A stretch of DNA of 64,000 bases from Leifsonia sp. CL147. Its GTDB lineage: Bacteria; Actinomycetota; Actinomycetes; Actinomycetales; Microbacteriaceae. Of this stretch, positions 8,226 to 15,213 are shown in pieces (the stretch's first letter is position 1; each line of letters starts with the position of its first letter). The DNA is taken from positions 38,664-102,663 of the forward strand of contig NZ_FOTM01000014.1 of the NCBI RefSeq assembly GCF_900114565.1, given 5' to 3'. The notes below the pieces were generated by a model that did no database searches, had not been told where the DNA came from, and was given only the letters and a program-made list of their open reading frames with translations. The translations under genes were made by a program, and so were the position numbers.

Positions 8226-8849
8226 TCAGGCCTGCGCGGTCCCCCGCGCCTCGCGGCCCGCGGCGAAACGGCTCAACGCCCCGGTCCGCGCGAGGGCGCG
8301 CACCAGCAGCCAGGAGCCGAGACCCGCCACGATCAGGCCCGAGATCGTCGTGGTGATCGCGTAGACGACGATGAACTCCGCCTTCGATCCGGGGTACCAG
8401 TACAGGAGGTCGAGGATGGACTCGGCGACGCCTGCGCCTGCACCCGCCAGCAGAGCGGGGACGAGCCGCCAGTTCGCGTAGAGGAACAGGGCGAAGACGA
8501 TCTCCGCGCCGAGTCCCTGCACCACGCCGGAGAGCAGGGTGGCGACACCCCACTGCGTGCCGATCAGGGCCGAGACGACCGCGGCGACGAGCTCGCCGAA
8601 CAGCGCGGCGCCCGGCTTGCGGACGATGAGAGCGACGAGGACGCCCGCGAACAGCCACGGGCCGTTGATGATGCCCTGGAAGCCGGGCAGGACGGTCCCC
8701 ACGGGGCCGGAGATGGGATTGGAGACGATGTCCCAGACCCAGAAGACGACTCCGGATGCGACGGCGACGACGCTCGCGACGACGATATCGACGACCCTCC
8801 AGCGCAGGACGCGCGACGAAAGGCCGGTGGAGGAGATGGTTGCGTGCAC
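8226..8849 (-). CDS. ykoE: ECF transporter S component, YkoE family (thiamine/HMP)
   Basis: A 207-residue substrate-binding membrane subunit with about six hydrophobic segments: VVDIVVASVVAVASGVVFWV, then the FQGIINGPWLFAGVLVALI region and LSGVVQGLGAEIVFALFLYA. This pattern fits the YkoE family, whose members bind hydroxymethylpyrimidine or thiamine. The GTG start is set by the ribosome site GAAAGGG 8 nt upstream. It is the first gene after a TPP riboswitch, so expression should fall when TPP is plentiful. The ATPase gene follows after 5 bases. Confidence 0.88.
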   Translation of the reverse strand: MHATISSTGLSSRVLRWRVVDIVVASVVAVASGVVFWVWDIVSNPISGPVGTVLPGFQGIINGPWLFAGVLVALIVRKPGAALFGELVAAVVSALIGTQWGVATLLSGVVQGLGAEIVFALFLYANWRLVPALLAGAGAGVAESILDLLYWYPGSKAEFIVVYAITTTISGLIVAGLGSWLLVRALARTGALSRFAAGREARGTAQA

Positions 8850-8853
8850 TGTA

Positions 8854-8884
8854 CGTGCCCTTTCATTCAGCGAAACAGGGCACG
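8854..8884 (-). promoter_or_regulatory. Hairpin enclosing the ykoE ribosome binding site
   Basis: On the minus strand CGTGCCC pairs perfectly with GGGCACG, the paired arm containing part of the ribosome site AAAGGG of ykoE. The upstream arm shares the bases CGTG with the 3' strand of riboswitch helix P1, so the two helices compete. This fits translational control by TPP. Confidence 0.6.
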
Positions 8885-8986
8885 GGATGTGAGAAGGTCC
8901 TCCCTGCGCTGGCATGACCCAGATCAGGTTCGACGGTCGAGACTTGGAGAAGTCTCCTCTCAGCCCGGCTCACCGGACTCCCGTGT
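8881..8986 (-). promoter_or_regulatory. TPP riboswitch (THI element)
   Basis: The minus strand carries the conserved THI-box landmarks in order: the GGGCTGAGA block, then GACCGTCGAACCTGATCTGG, GTCATGCCAGCG and CAGGGAGG. Closing helix P1 can form between CACGGGA at the 5' side and TCCCGTG at the 3' side. It directly precedes ykoE, whose product is a thiamine-type transporter subunit, which supports the ligand assignment. There is no terminator-like T run, so control is probably at translation initiation. Confidence 0.95.
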
Positions 8987-9092
8987 TCGCACCCAGTGTA
9001 TCCCTCGCGCCGCGCATCCATTCGCCGGGCCCGGGCGCGCGGGCGAGAACAGTCGCTTCACCCTCGGCGACTGTTCTCGAAGTGCTCGGGGA

Positions 9093-9425
9093 CTACTTCT
9101 TGAGCGCGCGGATGACGCGGGCCCAGGCGTGGCCTGCCACCCAGAAGAAGGGGATGCCGACCGCCAGCAGGGTGATCAGGTTGGGGCGGAAGCGGACGCC
9201 CAGCTCGTCGGATATGTAGGCGCCGAACGGGACGGCCATCCCGCCGCCGCCACCGCCGCCCGGGTTGTCCTCACCGCCCTCGCCCATACCTCCGCCGCCG
9301 AAACCGAACTGCACGGCGGCGACCGGGACGATGGTCGTGCCATCCAGGACGATCGGTTCGCCGTAGACCGACTTGATACCGGAGCCGCTGATGGTCTCCG
9401 CGAGCTTGAGGGTGATGTTCGTCAT
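9093..9425 (-). CDS. GerW/YtfJ-family protein
   Basis: A 110-residue protein resembling the GerW/YtfJ (spore protein YtfJ) family: TLKLAETISGSGIKSVYGEP, VPVAAVQFGFGGGGMGEGG, a long Gly run, and a hydrophobic C-terminus ending HAWARVIRALKK that may be a membrane anchor. Homologues exist in many non-sporulating Actinobacteria, where the role is unknown. The start at ATG 9425 rather than the GTG three codons earlier is preferred because a -10 box TACGGT sits 7 nt upstream of it, which would make the message leaderless. It lies downstream of the riboswitch region on the same strand as, but separate from, the transporter unit. Confidence 0.8.
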   Translation of the reverse strand: MTNITLKLAETISGSGIKSVYGEPIVLDGTTIVPVAAVQFGFGGGGMGEGGEDNPGGGGGGGMAVPFGAYISDELGVRFRPNLITLLAVGIPFFWVAGHAWARVIRALKK

Positions 9426-9432
9426 GGAAGCC

Positions 9433-9438
9433 ACCGTA
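9433..9438 (-). promoter_or_regulatory. -10 box of the YtfJ-like gene, leaderless start
   Basis: TACGGT on the minus strand is followed by seven bases and the ATG at 9425. This decides between two closely spaced candidate starts. Confidence 0.45.
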
Positions 9439-9477
9439 GCGCGCGCCCTTCGGCCTGACCAGGCACCCGAGGCCGGC

Positions 9478-10752
9478 TCAATCGCTCACGTACTTCGGGT
9501 TGCGTCCGTCCTGCTCCTCCTCGTCGGCGTCCCGCGAACGGCGGACGAGGGAGGCGGGCCCGATCGCGCCGCGCCCGAAGCGTGCGCTCACCGCATCCAG
9601 GGTCCGCTCCGTCTCGCGCCACTCCTCGTCGGGATCCCACAGTGCGAGCGCGTCTCCGCCGGCGTCGAGCAGCTGCTCGGCACGCACCCCGATCAGGCGG
9701 AGCGGGGTCTGCCGGACATCCAGGCCGAGCGCCCCGAAGACATCCCAGGCCTCCTCGAAGAGGCGCCGGCCCACGTTGGTCGGCTCGGCCAGGGTGCGGG
9801 AGCGGGTGATCGTGCGGAAGTCCGAGAAGCGGACCTTGATCGCGACGGTGCGCGCCACCAGCTCGTGTTTCCGCAGCCGCTCGCCGACCCGGCCGGAGAG
9901 CCGGAGGAATTCGCGGCGGAGGGTGTCCAGGTCTCCGACGTCGACGCCGAAGGTGTTCTCGTGCCCGATGCTCTTCTCGCGCGACTCCGTGACGATGCGG
10001 CGCGCATCCCTCCCGTTCGCCAGGTCGTGCAGGCGCCGGCCGCCGGCATCCCCGATCGCCTTCTGCAGCACGTGCAGCGGGGCATCCGCGAGATCGGCGA
10101 CCGTGAGCAGGCCCATCCGCTCGAGCGACGCCTGGGTGCTGGCGCCGACACCCCAGAGCGCGCCGACCGGGAGAGGACGGAGGAAGGCGAGCGTCTCGGC
10201 GCGCGGGATGACCAGGAGCCCGTCGGGCTTCGCGCGACCCGACGCGAGCTTCGCCATGAACTTCGTCGCGGCCACGCCGACCGAGCAGGTGAGGCCGGTC
10301 TCCTCGAAGACGCGGGAGCGGATCAGCTCGGCGATGCGCCGAGGCGACCCGAGCAGACGCCGCGCGCCCGACACATCCAGGAAGGCTTCGTCGATGCTGA
10401 GCGGCTCGACCAGGGGCGTGACCTCGTGGAAGATGTCCATGACAGCGGCCGAGTACCGGGTGTAGCGCTCGTAGTGCGGCGTCAGGATGATCGCGTTCGG
10501 GCACAGCCGCAGAGCCTGCGACATCGGCATCGCACTGCGGACGCCGTACCGTCGCGCCTCGTACGTCGCGCTCGTCACGACGCCACGGCCGCCGGCGTGT
10601 CCGACGATGGCGGGCTTGCCGCGTGCGTCCGGGCGCTCCAGCAGTTCGACGGACGCGAAGAACGCATCCATGTCGACGTGCAGGATGGCGGCCTCCGAGT
10701 CGTCGACGTCGGACGCGCTCACCTGGCGCTGGCTGCCGTCTGCTCGTCCCAC
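9478..10752 (-). CDS. dinB: DNA polymerase IV (Y-family translesion polymerase)
   Basis: A 424-residue Y-family polymerase. The two catalytic acidic blocks are present: HVDMDAFFASVELLERP near residue 25 and PLSIDEAFLDVSGARRL. The palm, thumb (helix-hairpin-helix LWGVGASTQASLERMGLLTV) and little-finger regions follow in the usual order. It copies past damaged template bases at the cost of fidelity. The GTG start begins MGRADGSQRQ, a short disordered tail before ILHVDMD. The C-terminus (DEEEQDGRNPKYVSD) lacks the canonical clamp-binding QLxLF motif at the very end. The upstream region, shared with the divergent aldo/keto reductase gene, is filled by an eight-copy palindrome array and shows no obvious LexA box. 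Confidence 0.95.
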   Translation of the reverse strand: MGRADGSQRQVSASDVDDSEAAILHVDMDAFFASVELLERPDARGKPAIVGHAGGRGVVTSATYEARRYGVRSAMPMSQALRLCPNAIILTPHYERYTRYSAAVMDIFHEVTPLVEPLSIDEAFLDVSGARRLLGSPRRIAELIRSRVFEETGLTCSVGVAATKFMAKLASGRAKPDGLLVIPRAETLAFLRPLPVGALWGVGASTQASLERMGLLTVADLADAPLHVLQKAIGDAGGRRLHDLANGRDARRIVTESREKSIGHENTFGVDVGDLDTLRREFLRLSGRVGERLRKHELVARTVAIKVRFSDFRTITRSRTLAEPTNVGRRLFEEAWDVFGALGLDVRQTPLRLIGVRAEQLLDAGGDALALWDPDEEWRETERTLDAVSARFGRGAIGPASLVRRSRDADEEEQDGRNPKYVSD

Positions 10753-10806
10753 CTCCCTACCTTCTCACCCGCACCCGACGCCCGCACCCTCCCTGCGAAG
10801 CGCGCG

Positions 10807-11121
10807 ACATTCGTCACGAATGTGCACTCTCACCCCCGCCAGCGCAACATTCGTCACGAATGTGCACTCCCAAACCCGGCCCCACCCCCGCCAACGCGAC
10901 ATTCGTCACGAATGTGCACTCTCGCCCCCGCCAGCGCGACATTCGTCACGAATGTCCACCCCCACCCCCGCCAACGCCAGCGCGACATTCGTCACGAATG
11001 TGCACTCTCACCCCCACCAGCGCAACATTCGTCACGAATGTGCACTCTCACCCCCGCCAGCGCAACATTCGTCACGAATGTGCACCCCCACCCCCGCCAG
11101 CGCCACATTCGTGACGAATGG
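10807..11121. repeat. Array of eight 17-bp palindromes with ~40-bp period
   Basis: Eight copies of ACATTCGTCACGAATGT, a perfect inverted repeat around a central C, start at 10807, 10847, 10899, 10939, 10985, 11025, 11065 and 11105. Spacing is 40, 52, 40, 46, 40, 40 and 40 bp. The flanks are alike: most copies are followed by GCACTCTC and C-rich sequence and preceded by CAGCGC or CAACGC. The last copy has a central G and a mismatch at its final base. The array fills the divergent space between dinB and the aldo/keto reductase gene. It has no T run, so it is not a set of ordinary terminators. Confidence 0.95.
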
Positions 11122-11131
11122 GCAATCGAGA

Positions 11132-11137
11132 TACGTT
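11132..11137 (+). promoter_or_regulatory. -10 box of the aldo/keto reductase gene, leaderless start
   Basis: TACGTT is followed by six bases and the ATG at 11144. It begins only 10 bp after the last palindrome of the array, so that palindrome occupies the -35 region. Confidence 0.5.
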
Positions 11138-11143
11138 GGAGCC

Positions 11144-12148
11144 ATGGAATTCAGGTACCTCGGCAACAGCGGACTCAAGATCTCGGAGATCATCTACGGC
11201 AACTGGCTCACCCACGGATCGCAGGTCGAGAACGACATCGCGACGCAGTCGGTCCGGGCTGCTCTCGAGGCCGGGATCACCACCTTCGACACAGCGGACG
11301 CCTACGCCAACACCGCCGCCGAGCAGGTGCTCGGGGATGCGCTGAAGAGCGAGCGACGCGCCTCCCTCGAGATCTTCACGAAGGTCTACTGGCCGACCGG
11401 CCCGAAGGGGCACAACGACGTCGGGCTCTCGCGCAAGCACATCCTGGAGTCGATCGACGGTTCGCTGCAGCGTCTCGGGACCGACTACGTCGACCTGTAC
11501 CAGGCCCACCGCTACGACCACGAGACTCCGCTCGAGGAGACCATGCAGGCGTTCGCCGACGTCGTGCGCGCCGGGAAGGCCCTCTACATCGGCGTGAGCG
11601 AGTGGACGGCCGACCAGCTGCGGGCGGGGCACGCCCTGGCGAAGGAGCTGAACATCCAGCTCATCTCCAACCAGCCGCAGTACTCGATGCTGTGGCGGGT
11701 CATCGAGAAGCAGGTGGTCCCGGCCTCCGCTGAGCTCGGGATCTCGCAGATCGTGTGGTCGCCGGTCGCTCAGGGTGTCCTGACGGGCAAGTACAAGCCC
11801 GGCCAGGAGGCCCCGGAGGGCAGCCGGGCGGCCGACGAGAAGGGCGGAGCGAACGCGATCCGCGGCTTCCTGCGGGAGGACGTGCTCACGGCCGTCCAGG
11901 GCCTCCAGCCGATCGCCGACGAGCTGGGCATCACCATGGCGCAGCTCGCCGTGGCGTGGGTCCTGCAGAACCCGAACGTCGCCGGCGCGATCGTGGGAGC
12001 CTCCCGCCCGGAGCAGGTGCAGTCGAACGCCGCCGCGGCCGGGGTGAAGCTCTCCGGCGACGTGCTGGCGCGCATCGACGAGGCCGTCGGCGATATAGCG
12101 GAGACCGACCCGGCGCTGACCGTCTCCCCCGCCAAGCGTCCCGCCTGA
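11144..12148 (+). CDS. Aldo/keto reductase (Kv-beta-like subfamily)
   Basis: A 334-residue TIM-barrel NADPH-dependent oxidoreductase. The catalytic tetrad is visible: Asp in TFDTADAYAN, Tyr in the same stretch, Lys in EIFTKVYW and His in YQAHRYDH. Cofactor-binding segments SPVAQGVLTGKY and GAIVGASRPEQVQSN are in place near the C-terminus. The beginning MEFRYLGNSGLKISEIIYGN resembles the voltage-gated channel beta-subunit-like branch of the family. It should reduce aldehydes or ketones in the cytoplasm; the natural substrate is unknown. Transcription appears leaderless from a -10 box just after the palindrome array. Confidence 0.92.
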   Translation: MEFRYLGNSGLKISEIIYGNWLTHGSQVENDIATQSVRAALEAGITTFDTADAYANTAAEQVLGDALKSERRASLEIFTKVYWPTGPKGHNDVGLSRKHILESIDGSLQRLGTDYVDLYQAHRYDHETPLEETMQAFADVVRAGKALYIGVSEWTADQLRAGHALAKELNIQLISNQPQYSMLWRVIEKQVVPASAELGISQIVWSPVAQGVLTGKYKPGQEAPEGSRAADEKGGANAIRGFLREDVLTAVQGLQPIADELGITMAQLAVAWVLQNPNVAGAIVGASRPEQVQSNAAAAGVKLSGDVLARIDEAVGDIAETDPALTVSPAKRPA

Positions 12149-12161
12149 GCGCGGGCTCGGA

Positions 12162-12863
12162 TCAGACGAGGGCGGATACGAGGGGGCGGAGCCAGGCGCG
12201 GAAGGCGGCCGAGTCCTCGCGCAGGGATGTGCTCACCGCGACCGTGTGCGGACCGATGATCCACGCGCCCTTCTCGGCGAGCGGGAGCACTTCGAGGTCG
12301 AGCCGGAAGTAGCCGGCCTGCCTCCGCAGTTCGTGCTCCCGCTCGCGGACCACATCCACGATGTCGGCGGCGCGGCGGCGGTGGGACTCGGCGCTCACGG
12401 CCGCATACTCCGCATGCCGGGCGGCCGCCCAGTCCGCCGCGGCGGCGTAGTGCGCGATCACCGCATCCTGCAGCTCGATGGCCCGGTCGAACGCCTCGAA
12501 GTGCGGTGGATGCAGCAGCGGAGCGGACAGGCGCCGGTGCCGGTCCGCCGCCACCTCGAACCACGCCTGCCATTGGACGGCCAGGGCCTCTGCTGTTCCC
12601 GTGCTCACGGCGTCGTCCGCGGGACGTGCAGGGTGCGGGCGCAGCACGGGAGCGGGCCGGGGTCGCGTCCGCCCGTCGGCAGGCTGCGCGGGACGGGACT
12701 CGCGGTGCGGCTGCAGCACCGGCGTCACGGCCGGTTGCAGTCGCGGCAGGGACGGCTGGGCGAGGGCGGCGATCCCGGCCAGGTCGCGCACGGCGAGGGC
12801 GACGAGCAGGTCCCACGGGCAGTCTTCCGTGACCTGCCATCGAAGGGTGCCCTCGACGAACAT
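12162..12863 (-). CDS. Hypothetical protein with Pro-rich middle
   Basis: A 233-residue protein of unknown function. It starts MFVEGTLRWQVTEDCPWDLL, followed by a Pro/Arg-rich linker of about 50 residues and a helical C-terminal half (DAVIAHYAAAADWAAARHAE and ADIVDVVREREHELRRQ) ending in WIIGPHTVAVSTSL. It has no signal peptide or membrane segment. The ATG is preceded by a good -10 box (TACAAT) and no ribosome site. It converges on the aldo/keto reductase gene, with 13 bp between stops. The codon pattern agrees with a real gene; I recognise no family. Confidence 0.7.
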   Translation of the reverse strand: MFVEGTLRWQVTEDCPWDLLVALAVRDLAGIAALAQPSLPRLQPAVTPVLQPHRESRPAQPADGRTRPRPAPVLRPHPARPADDAVSTGTAEALAVQWQAWFEVAADRHRRLSAPLLHPPHFEAFDRAIELQDAVIAHYAAAADWAAARHAEYAAVSAESHRRRAADIVDVVREREHELRRQAGYFRLDLEVLPLAEKGAWIIGPHTVAVSTSLREDSAAFRAWLRPLVSALV

Positions 12864-12869
12864 GAAGTC

Positions 12870-12875
12870 ATTGTA
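12870..12875 (-). promoter_or_regulatory. -10 box TACAAT, leaderless start
   Basis: TACAAT on the minus strand is followed by GACTTC and the ATG of the hypothetical gene. This is the best -10 match in the window and leaves no room for a leader. Confidence 0.6.
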
Positions 12876-12916
12876 GATTCGCGCCGAGGGCGGAGGTAGT
12901 GGTCAGGCGAACCGGT

Positions 12917-13240
12917 TCAGTCGACGGCAGGTTCCGCGGCGACGAGCAGGAACGCCGGGATGACCGCCGTCTCGTACGGCCCGCGCCCATCGCGCCGGTA
13001 CTGCGGCTCGGAGAAGGCGACGGTCCAGGTCGTCCAGCTGTCGAGCGGACCATAGACGGTGCGCAGGTTGCGGTCCCCGGCCGAGATGATCACGCCGGTC
13101 GGCTCTCCCACCCAGTCGTCGGAGGCCGGCGGGAGGTTCTCCTTCACCCACACCTGGACGCCGACGCCCAGACCGGGCACGTCCGGACGTTGGACGTTCG
13201 CGTCGACCGGCCCCGTGTCCTTGGCGCTGCGCTTCCACAT
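12917..13240 (-). CDS. Small hypothetical protein, SH3-like
   Basis: A 107-residue protein beginning MWKRSAKDTGPVDANVQRPD. The middle is beta-rich (GVQVWVKENLPPASDDWVGE and PTGVIISAGDRNLRTVYGPL), which could be an SH3-like barrel, and it contains WTVAFSEPQYRRDGRGPYE. The C-terminus is hydrophobic (TAVIPAFLLVAAEPAVD). No family is recognised. It is on the same strand as the YidC paralogue, 34 bp downstream of that gene's stop, and may be the last gene of that unit. Confidence 0.65.
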   Translation of the reverse strand: MWKRSAKDTGPVDANVQRPDVPGLGVGVQVWVKENLPPASDDWVGEPTGVIISAGDRNLRTVYGPLDSWTTWTVAFSEPQYRRDGRGPYETAVIPAFLLVAAEPAVD

Positions 13241-13274
13241 GGACCCATAGTGGCATCCCGGGATGTGCGGGCGC

Positions 13275-14048
13275 TCAGTGCGAGGTCGTCGGACGAGGGC
13301 TGCCGCCTGCGCGCCGCTGCGGATCGAGGAGGCGGCGGAGCATCCACCGCTCGCCGACCGTCCACGCCGACGAGGTGAGGATGTACACGGCGGCTGCGAG
13401 CGGGACGAACGCGGCGAAGACGACCGTGACGTAGGGCAGGAACGACAGGGTGCGCAGCATCCCCGTGGTCGTGCCGGCGCCCGGGGCCTGCGGCAGCGTC
13501 AGCACGCGGCGCGAGACGGTCATGACGATCGCGATCAGGGCGAGCACGCCGAGGTAGACGGGCATCGCCGGCCAGACGCCGGCACCCGCGCCGGTCAGCC
13601 CGACGAAGCTGGTGCCGAGGGGCGCACCGAACGCATGCTGCCCGAGCAGCGCATTGGCGTGGCCGGCGATGGTGGGATGCGTGAAGACGGCGTAGACGAG
13701 CGTGACGACGGGGATCTGCGCGAGAAGGGGCAGCATCCCGGCGAAGGGCGACACCTGCTCCTCCCGGTAGAGCTCCATCGTCCTGCGCGCAAGGGTCTCG
13801 CGGTCGCCGCCGTGGCGGCGCTGGAGCTCGGCGAGCCGGGGGGCGAGACGCCGTCGGTTGTACTCGGCGCGCACCTGGCTCACGCCGACGGGGAGGAGGA
13901 CGGTGCGCACGATCACGGTCAGCACGACGATGGCGAGGAGGCCGGCGGCGGTGCCGGCGAGCGGCTCCACGGCGGCGGAAAGAGCGGTGACGAGACGGTA
14001 GGCGCCGTCGAGGACGGCCGCGATGGGCGGCCAGGTGAAGAAGTCCAT
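13275..14048 (-). CDS. YidC/Oxa1-family membrane insertase, paralogue
   Basis: A 257-residue polytopic membrane protein of the YidC/Oxa1/Alb3 family. Visible marks are the first core helix VVLTVIVRTVLLPVGVSQVRAEYNRRR, with an Arg in the position of the hydrophilic-groove residue, the charged hairpin RRLAPRLAELQRRHGGDRET, and LPLLAQIPVVTLVYAVFT. There is no long N-terminal periplasmic domain. The main YidC of Actinobacteria normally sits beside dnaA/rnpA, so this is likely a second copy. It probably forms a unit with the small membrane protein gene upstream. Its substrates are unknown. Confidence 0.88.
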   Translation of the reverse strand: MDFFTWPPIAAVLDGAYRLVTALSAAVEPLAGTAAGLLAIVVLTVIVRTVLLPVGVSQVRAEYNRRRLAPRLAELQRRHGGDRETLARRTMELYREEQVSPFAGMLPLLAQIPVVTLVYAVFTHPTIAGHANALLGQHAFGAPLGTSFVGLTGAGAGVWPAMPVYLGVLALIAIVMTVSRRVLTLPQAPGAGTTTGMLRTLSFLPYVTVVFAAFVPLAAAVYILTSSAWTVGERWMLRRLLDPQRRAGGSPRPTTSH

Positions 14049-14138
14049 GAGTGAAGTGATTCCCTGCGGATCGGACGAGTGGTGGACACGTCTGGTCGCG
14101 CACTGCTCCGTCCCGCCGGCGGCGGGGCGGACGCCGGA

Positions 14139-14447
14139 CTACGCGACCGGCAGGGAGACGGCGGGCGCCCTCGGGCGCGGGCGGCCGTCCGCATCCGGTG
14201 CGGACTGGCTCTCGGCGAGCCAGCCGGCGACCGGCGCCGCGGAGCGGGACCACACCGATCGGAGGCGGAGCGAGGCGGCCAGCGCTGCAACCGACCGCAA
14301 TGTGGCCGCTGCGACCACAGCCACGAGACCCAGCGCACCGGCGACGCCCACGAGGGCGATCACGCCGGCCGGGCTGTGCACGCCCAGCATCCCGAGGGCG
14401 GACGCGAGGGAGCGTCCGAGCAGCTCGAGCAGGGCGGTCATGGTCAT
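14139..14447 (-). CDS. Small membrane protein beside yidC (DUF6412-like)
   Basis: A 102-residue protein with two hydrophobic segments: ALLELLGRSLASALGMLGV, then GVIALVGVAGALGLVAVVAAA, followed by a polar C-terminus. It precedes the YidC paralogue on the same strand and resembles the small DUF6412 proteins often found there in Actinobacteria; that resemblance is from memory and not tested. Two ATGs, three codons apart in total (14447 and 14441), are possible starts. A TAGCGT box 7 nt before the second would make it leaderless. Function unknown. Confidence 0.65.
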   Translation of the reverse strand: MTMTALLELLGRSLASALGMLGVHSPAGVIALVGVAGALGLVAVVAAATLRSVAALAASLRLRSVWSRSAAPVAGWLAESQSAPDADGRPRPRAPAVSLPVA

Positions 14448-14540
14448 GACGCTAACAGAGGCTGGGGCAGGAATCCGAGAGCGTTCGCGTCAGGCGGACG
14501 TGTGTCGCGTGCTCCGGAGGCACGGTGGAAGGATGGACGC

Positions 14541-15203
14541 ATGACTCGAGTCGCGATCATCGGTGCCCACGGAAAAGTCGCTCAGCAGCTCATGCGAGTG
14601 CTCTACGACCGCGGCGATGACTTCGTCGGCGTCGTGAGGAACGACGAGCACGCCGACGACGTCTACCGCCTCGGCGGCGAGGGTGCGCTCGTGGACCTCG
14701 AGAGCGCAGAGGCGAACACGCTGGCGGCCGCGATCGCGGGCTGCGACGCAGTGGTCTTCGCCGCGGGAGCCGGCCCGGGTTCCGGAGCCGAGCGCAAGCG
14801 AACCGTCGACTTCGCCGGGTCCACGAAGTCGCAGGAGGCGGCCGCGCAGGCGGGAATCCGCCGCTTCGTCCAGATCTCCGCCTGGGGAGTCGACGCCCCG
14901 GTGGACGACACCGACCCGGTGTGGAAGGCCTATGTGGAGGCGAAGCGGGATGCGGATGCGGCGTTGCGCGCATCCACTCTGGACTGGACGATCCTGCGGC
15001 CCGGCGGCCTGACGACGGAGGAGGGCACCGGGTCCGTCACCCTCGGCGACACCGTCCCCCGCGGAACCATCGCCCGAGAGGACGTCGCGCGCCTGATCGC
15101 CGCGGCCCTGGACGAGCCGCGGACGATCGGCCGGCAATGGGAGGTCGTCGGCGGCGAGACTCCCATCGAGGAGGCTGTGCGAGCGCTGGTCGCGTCCGCG
15201 TAG
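14541..15203 (+). CDS. NAD(P)-binding SDR-family protein (atypical, YwnB-like)
   Basis: A 220-residue atypical short-chain dehydrogenase. The nucleotide-binding loop is VAIIGAHGKVAQQLM at the N-terminus; CDAVVFAAGAGPGSG and TLDWTILRPGGLTTEEG are typical of the NAD(P)-binding, NmrA-like atypical SDRs. The canonical Tyr-x3-Lys is replaced by YVEAKRD, so it may bind rather than reduce. The ATG has a ribosome site (AAGGA) 7 nt upstream. The stop codon TAG doubles as the start of the -10 box for the acyl-CoA ligase gene. Confidence 0.88.
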   Translation: MTRVAIIGAHGKVAQQLMRVLYDRGDDFVGVVRNDEHADDVYRLGGEGALVDLESAEANTLAAAIAGCDAVVFAAGAGPGSGAERKRTVDFAGSTKSQEAAAQAGIRRFVQISAWGVDAPVDDTDPVWKAYVEAKRDADAALRASTLDWTILRPGGLTTEEGTGSVTLGDTVPRGTIAREDVARLIAAALDEPRTIGRQWEVVGGETPIEEAVRALVASA

Positions 15204-15206
15204 GCT
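15201..15206 (+). promoter_or_regulatory. -10 box of the acyl-CoA ligase gene, inside the SDR stop codon
   Basis: TAGGCT, whose first three bases are the stop of the SDR gene, is followed by seven bases and the GTG at 15214. Confidence 0.35.
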
Positions 15207-15213
15207 TGCGCGC

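Noticed and set aside
8850..8915. ykoE starting upstream at the ATG at 8915
   Set aside because: That frame runs through the conserved riboswitch bases; the GTG at 8849 has a proper ribosome site.
10752..10806. LexA box controlling dinB
   Set aside because: I found no TCGAAC-N4-GTTCGA-like site in the dinB upstream region; the palindromes there have a different sequence and symmetry.
10807..11121. CRISPR array
   Set aside because: The repeated unit is a short perfect palindrome and the spacers are near-identical low-complexity sequence, not unique spacers; no cas gene is nearby.
10487..12148. Longer aldo/keto reductase reading through the palindrome array
   Set aside because: The array is open in several frames because it lacks stop codons. 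The conserved protein starts at 11144 just after a -10 box.
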